From Bacteroidota bacterium (GTDB lineage: Bacteria; Bacteroidota; Bacteroidia; Chitinophagales; Chitinophagaceae): 36,595 nucleotides of DNA. The position numbers were made by a program, and so were the translations under genes. The stretch is taken from the NCBI GenBank assembly GCA_013289175.1, contig JABDAN010000025.1, forward strand, positions 1 to 36,595. Reading direction: 5' to 3'. Shown in pieces: positions 33,852 through 36,595 of this stretch; the stretch's first letter is position 1; every line of letters starts with the position of its first letter. The notes under the pieces are model-generated. The model was not told where the DNA came from, searched no databases, and saw only the letters and a list, made by a program, of their open reading frames with translations.

Positions 33852-34457
33852 TTACTCATTTGTATTATTTTCACTATCAAGCATTCGATATTCTGAAATT
33901 AGATTATGTCCCAATTTAAAAAGTCTACTACATTTTGAGCTTCTATTTTCGAGACTAGCTATATTTTCTTGAATTGTATGATCGCCTTTATTTGTTCGCA
34001 AATAAAACCTAACACACCCTTTATCTGGAAGAGGGTTAGTATAAGTTATCGTTGACATTGATAAATATTTTTGTGCCTCGTTAACAAAAAATAAAGCTGC
34101 CCTATTTATATTTTCATGAGTACAACCACCAATGAAAACCTGTCCGGTACTTAAATATAAACTTGCATCCCCAGTCTGAAATGCAACAACGGTCATAATC
34201 ACATCTCCTATATTCCAATCCATTACCGTTCCGAATACGCTGGTTTTTGCCATATCTAGCACTAAATTCAATTGGCCGGGAGTTACTGAAAATGCTTGAC
34301 CTCTCAATCTTAAGAAGAGATTTTGGTCTTCCCTTAAATTCATTACTTTATTTGTGGCTTTGACTAGTCTCTCCTTTTCAAGCTTTATCTGCTTTGTCTT
34401 CGGAATTAGGAAGATTATTCCTCGAACTAGGAAAAACCCAATTAACAGATAAAGCAT
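33852..34457 (-). CDS. Hypothetical membrane-anchored protein
   Basis: A 201-residue protein with one N-terminal membrane helix (LYLLIGFFLVRGIIFLI, 2-18), followed by a basic stretch (KTKQIKLEKERLVKATNK) and a soluble region (VTPGQLNLVLDMAKTSVFGT, VVAFQTGDASLYLSTGQVFI, HENINRAALFFVNEAQKYLS). The soluble part looks alpha/beta with a Cys in GGCTHEN. The family is not recognised. It is AT-rich like the upstream glycoside hydrolase gene. The start is at ATG 34457. Confidence 0.65.
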   Translation of the reverse strand: MLYLLIGFFLVRGIIFLIPKTKQIKLEKERLVKATNKVMNLREDQNLFLRLRGQAFSVTPGQLNLVLDMAKTSVFGTVMDWNIGDVIMTVVAFQTGDASLYLSTGQVFIGGCTHENINRAALFFVNEAQKYLSMSTITYTNPLPDKGCVRFYLRTNKGDHTIQENIASLENRSSKCSRLFKLGHNLISEYRMLDSENNTNE

Positions 34458-34680
34458 TTCTTGAACTCTTTGTATTTATTAGCCAATAGATGCTGGCTAA
34501 AACATTTAAATTATTAGATACAAATATTATAAGGCACCTGGCTATCTACTTATAAATATATCGAGTTTAATCAACCCTCACAACACGTCAGACCATCTAC
34601 ATATTTACCCTTATGTCCATTCATAAGTCAGCCTGACAATAACGATTACTATTCAATTAAATTTCTTAAGTTGAGCTACC

Positions 34681-35472
34681 ATGAACAAGCTAGTAACCCC
34701 TGGTCGTCTCATTTACGCTATAGGCATCATTTCGCTTGCCGTTCTTTGTTTGGTCTTCAAGGATTTTATAGTTGGACGCCCCCCTGCGTGGCCGTCAGGG
34801 TTTAACATCAATCCGGCGTTGGCCTATATTTCCGGCTTGGCCCTTGCCATTGCGGCCATTGCGATTGTCTTTAATAGAAAAGCAAGACCGGCCGCCTTCC
34901 TGATTTCGGCGCTTATTTTCTTTTTTTCGGTACTCAGGCATCTGCCACATTTTATGAATGACTGGGTCAATGCGTATAAATCACTTGCACTCGCTGGAGG
35001 ATCCTTTATCATTGCCGCGTCATTTCCTGAGCAGTCTTCGACCAAAGATTTGGGATTCAGGGCAGACGAACGATTTAGAAAAGTGCTGATTACAATCGGA
35101 AGTATATGCCTGGCAGCCTTTTTTGTTGCTTGTGGCTATGCACATTTTAAGTTTGTCGATTTTATAGAATCATTTATTCCCTCCTATATTCCGTTTCATG
35201 TATTTTGGGCCTATTTCTGCGGAATTTGTTTGTTTGCAGGTGGCATAGGTCTGCTGATTCCTCAAACCAGAAGACTGGCTGCCCTGCTTTCTGGAATGAT
35301 GGTTTTGGGTTGGTTTCTCCTGTTGCATATACCACGATTTATTGCCAATATGAACGATCCAAGTGACAGAATGGGCCTTTGCGAGTCATTCACCCTCGTG
35401 GGTATTTTCTTTGTTTTGGCCGGTATTCTTCCAGGATTGGAAAATAAGCGAACCTTGAAAGTACCGGCATAA
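34681..35472 (+). CDS. Membrane protein with two tandem DoxX-like modules
   Basis: A 263-residue protein with about eight membrane helices in two similar halves. Half 1 has YISGLALAIAAIAIVFNRKA, then RPAAFLISALIFFFSVLRHL and PHFMNDW; half 2 has YFCGICLFAGGIGLLIPQTR, then RLAALLSGMMVLGWFLLLHI and PRFIANMND. The shared R-x-A-A...L.H.P.F..NMND pattern shows an internal duplication of a four-helix DoxX-like unit. DoxX-like proteins are usually about 130 residues. The central charged loop (SFPEQSSTKDLGFRADERFR) separates the halves. No function can be given. It is located in the inner membrane. Confidence 0.75.
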   Translation: MNKLVTPGRLIYAIGIISLAVLCLVFKDFIVGRPPAWPSGFNINPALAYISGLALAIAAIAIVFNRKARPAAFLISALIFFFSVLRHLPHFMNDWVNAYKSLALAGGSFIIAASFPEQSSTKDLGFRADERFRKVLITIGSICLAAFFVACGYAHFKFVDFIESFIPSYIPFHVFWAYFCGICLFAGGIGLLIPQTRRLAALLSGMMVLGWFLLLHIPRFIANMNDPSDRMGLCESFTLVGIFFVLAGILPGLENKRTLKVPA

Positions 35473-35530
35473 GCCTAATGGTAGCGTAGTTGCGAATTCA
35501 AATGGTACCCCTACTTAGAAATATATATAT

Positions 35531-36595
35531 ATGCACAATGGTGGATTTATGCGGGTGCTCTACCTGATTGGCGCGATAAGTCTTTTGCTCGACGTATATG
35601 CATATAATGGCGTAAAAACATGGGTCAGGGGATGGAAATCCGCCAAGCGCCGCAAGATTGCGCTGGGTAGTTACCTGGTAGCATTTATCGGCGTAACATT
35701 GCTGTTCCTCGTCGGTATCACCGTCACCACCCATAAATATCTCACGCGGTTTCAGGAATGGGTACTCACCCTGTTTCTGACTTTTCTGATCACCAAACTC
35801 ATTTTCATTATTGTTTTGTTACTGGGCGACACGGTGCGCCTATTTTGGGGTATACTTCGCAGACTGTTCAAAGGGAAACCAATGCAAAGCGAGCCTTTTT
35901 TTCCTTCCCGTCGCCGGTTCATCGTCGAATTGGGAATATTGCTGGCTTCCCTGCCCTTTACGGGGTTTTTCTATGCCATGTTCAAAGGCAAATATGATTA
36001 TCGTGTACACGAAATCACTTTGTATTTTGATGATCTTCCGGCATCATTTGACGGGTTTACCATTACACAGTTGTCGGATTTTCATTCAGGCAGTTTTGAT
36101 AATATGTCGGCTGTGACCCGTGGCATCCATCTAGCAAAAGTATTGCAAAGTGATTTGTTTGTCTTCACAGGCGACCTAGTAAACAATATGGCATGGGAAG
36201 TAGAACCATATCTTACGCTGTTCCGTGAAATGAAAGCCCCCTACGGACAATTTTCCATACTCGGCAATCATGATTATGGCGACTACGCCCGGTGGGACAA
36301 TCCGGAACAAAAGGCAGCAAACCTGCAAAAACTCAAAGAGCATCACAAAGAACTGGGTTACCGGTTAATGCTCAACGAAAATACGGTGATCAGCAAGGGT
36401 TCCGACCAGCTTGCCTTAATTGGTGTAGAGAACTGGGGCCGGGGTTTTATTCAGGCCGGAGATATCGATAAGGCGCTGGAAGGGGTGGATAAAAACGCGT
36501 TTAAGATATTGTTGTCGCACGACCCAACCCATTGGGAAGAAAAGATTCGTTATCACTCCACGACCATTCATCTTACTTTATCCGGGCATACCCAT
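35531..36595 (+). CDS. Membrane-anchored metallophosphoesterase (3' end cut by window)
   Basis: The frame from ATG 35531 is open for 355 codons to the last base. It has about four N-terminal membrane helices (for example RVLYLIGAISLLLDVYAY, IALGSYLVAFIGVTLLFLVG, WVLTLFLTFLITKLIFIIVL) and a basic linker. A calcineurin-like phosphoesterase domain then shows all metal motifs: LSDFHSG (D183, H185), TGDLVNN (D215), LGNHDYGD (N246, H247), LLSHDPTHW, and SGHTH at the very end (H353, H355). It matches the YkuE/YaeI-like group of membrane-linked phosphodiesterases, often acting on lipid or UDP-diacylglucosamine-like substrates. ATG 35549 is an alternative start. An (AT)n run precedes the gene. Confidence 0.9.
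   Translation, partial: MHNGGFMRVLYLIGAISLLLDVYAYNGVKTWVRGWKSAKRRKIALGSYLVAFIGVTLLFLVGITVTTHKYLTRFQEWVLTLFLTFLITKLIFIIVLLLGDTVRLFWGILRRLFKGKPMQSEPFFPSRRRFIVELGILLASLPFTGFFYAMFKGKYDYRVHEITLYFDDLPASFDGFTITQLSDFHSGSFDNMSAVTRGIHLAKVLQSDLFVFTGDLVNNMAWEVEPYLTLFREMKAPYGQFSILGNHDYGDYARWDNPEQKAANLQKLKEHHKELGYRLMLNENTVISKGSDQLALIGVENWGRGFIQAGDIDKALEGVDKNAFKILLSHDPTHWEEKIRYHSTTIHLTLSGHTH

Noticed and set aside
1..36595. Search for tRNA, rRNA, riboswitch, CRISPR and transposase genes.
   Set aside because: No cloverleaf, rRNA-like segment, regular repeat-spacer array, integrase or transposase motif was seen by eye; a tRNAscan or Rfam run would be needed to exclude small RNAs.

Overview
The window looks like a chromosomal segment of a Bacteroidota species, most likely a Chitinophagaceae or Sphingobacteriia relative. 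I infer this from a lipid-anchored Omp85 protein (TamL type) paired with a very large TamB, several lipoproteins with Bacteroidota-style lipoboxes (SISSC, MISC, FSTC, FSCTKS), a secreted protein with the LPVEL segment common in type IX-secreted proteins, a TTTG-N19-TAAGTTTG promoter (the Bacteroidota -33/-7 pattern), and decayed FtsX/MacB-permease and S41-peptidase pieces of the kinds common in that phylum. No rRNA, tRNA, CRISPR array, complete insertion sequence or integrase was found.

Layout. Positions 1-3450 are an AT-rich accessory stretch: the 3' end of an unknown gene, a fused AAA ATPase/DUF4435 protein (candidate anti-phage effector), a decayed coding fragment, a lipoprotein and a small membrane protein. 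Positions 3538-5928 hold a large-subunit catalase (katE) and a small acidic protein. Positions 5929-7840 hold two gene remnants, a HepT/MntA toxin-antitoxin pair, a DUF4287 protein and a palindromic repeat cluster. Positions 8037-14910 hold a secreted protein, an EamA transporter, a secreted helical protein, two AraC regulators, a methyltransferase and an exported amidohydrolase. Positions 15109-17088 hold a ParE-like toxin-antitoxin pair, an S41 peptidase remnant and a lipoprotein. Positions 17619-24916 are the tamB-tamL envelope operon. It is followed by an interrupted small ORF, a class III adenylate cyclase with TolB-like and TPR regions, and a lipoprotein.

Positions 28651-32075 are the most coherent unit: a promoter overlapped by two palindromes, then an ArsR-type repressor and five tightly spaced genes encoding five SRPBCC domains and one VOC domain. 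It reads as an autoregulated, ligand-responsive operon whose small-molecule target is unknown. Positions 32076-36595 hold a glycoside hydrolase, a hypothetical membrane-anchored protein, an internally duplicated membrane protein, and a membrane-anchored metallophosphoesterase cut by the window end.

The strongest candidates for something undescribed are the ArsR/SRPBCC/VOC operon, including a novel C-terminal extension in its last gene. Next come the compact ATPase-DUF4435 fusion, a secreted protein with a second lipoprotein signal inside its reading frame, and the small ORF split by an in-frame TAG. All family calls rest on reading motifs by eye; no database search was run.
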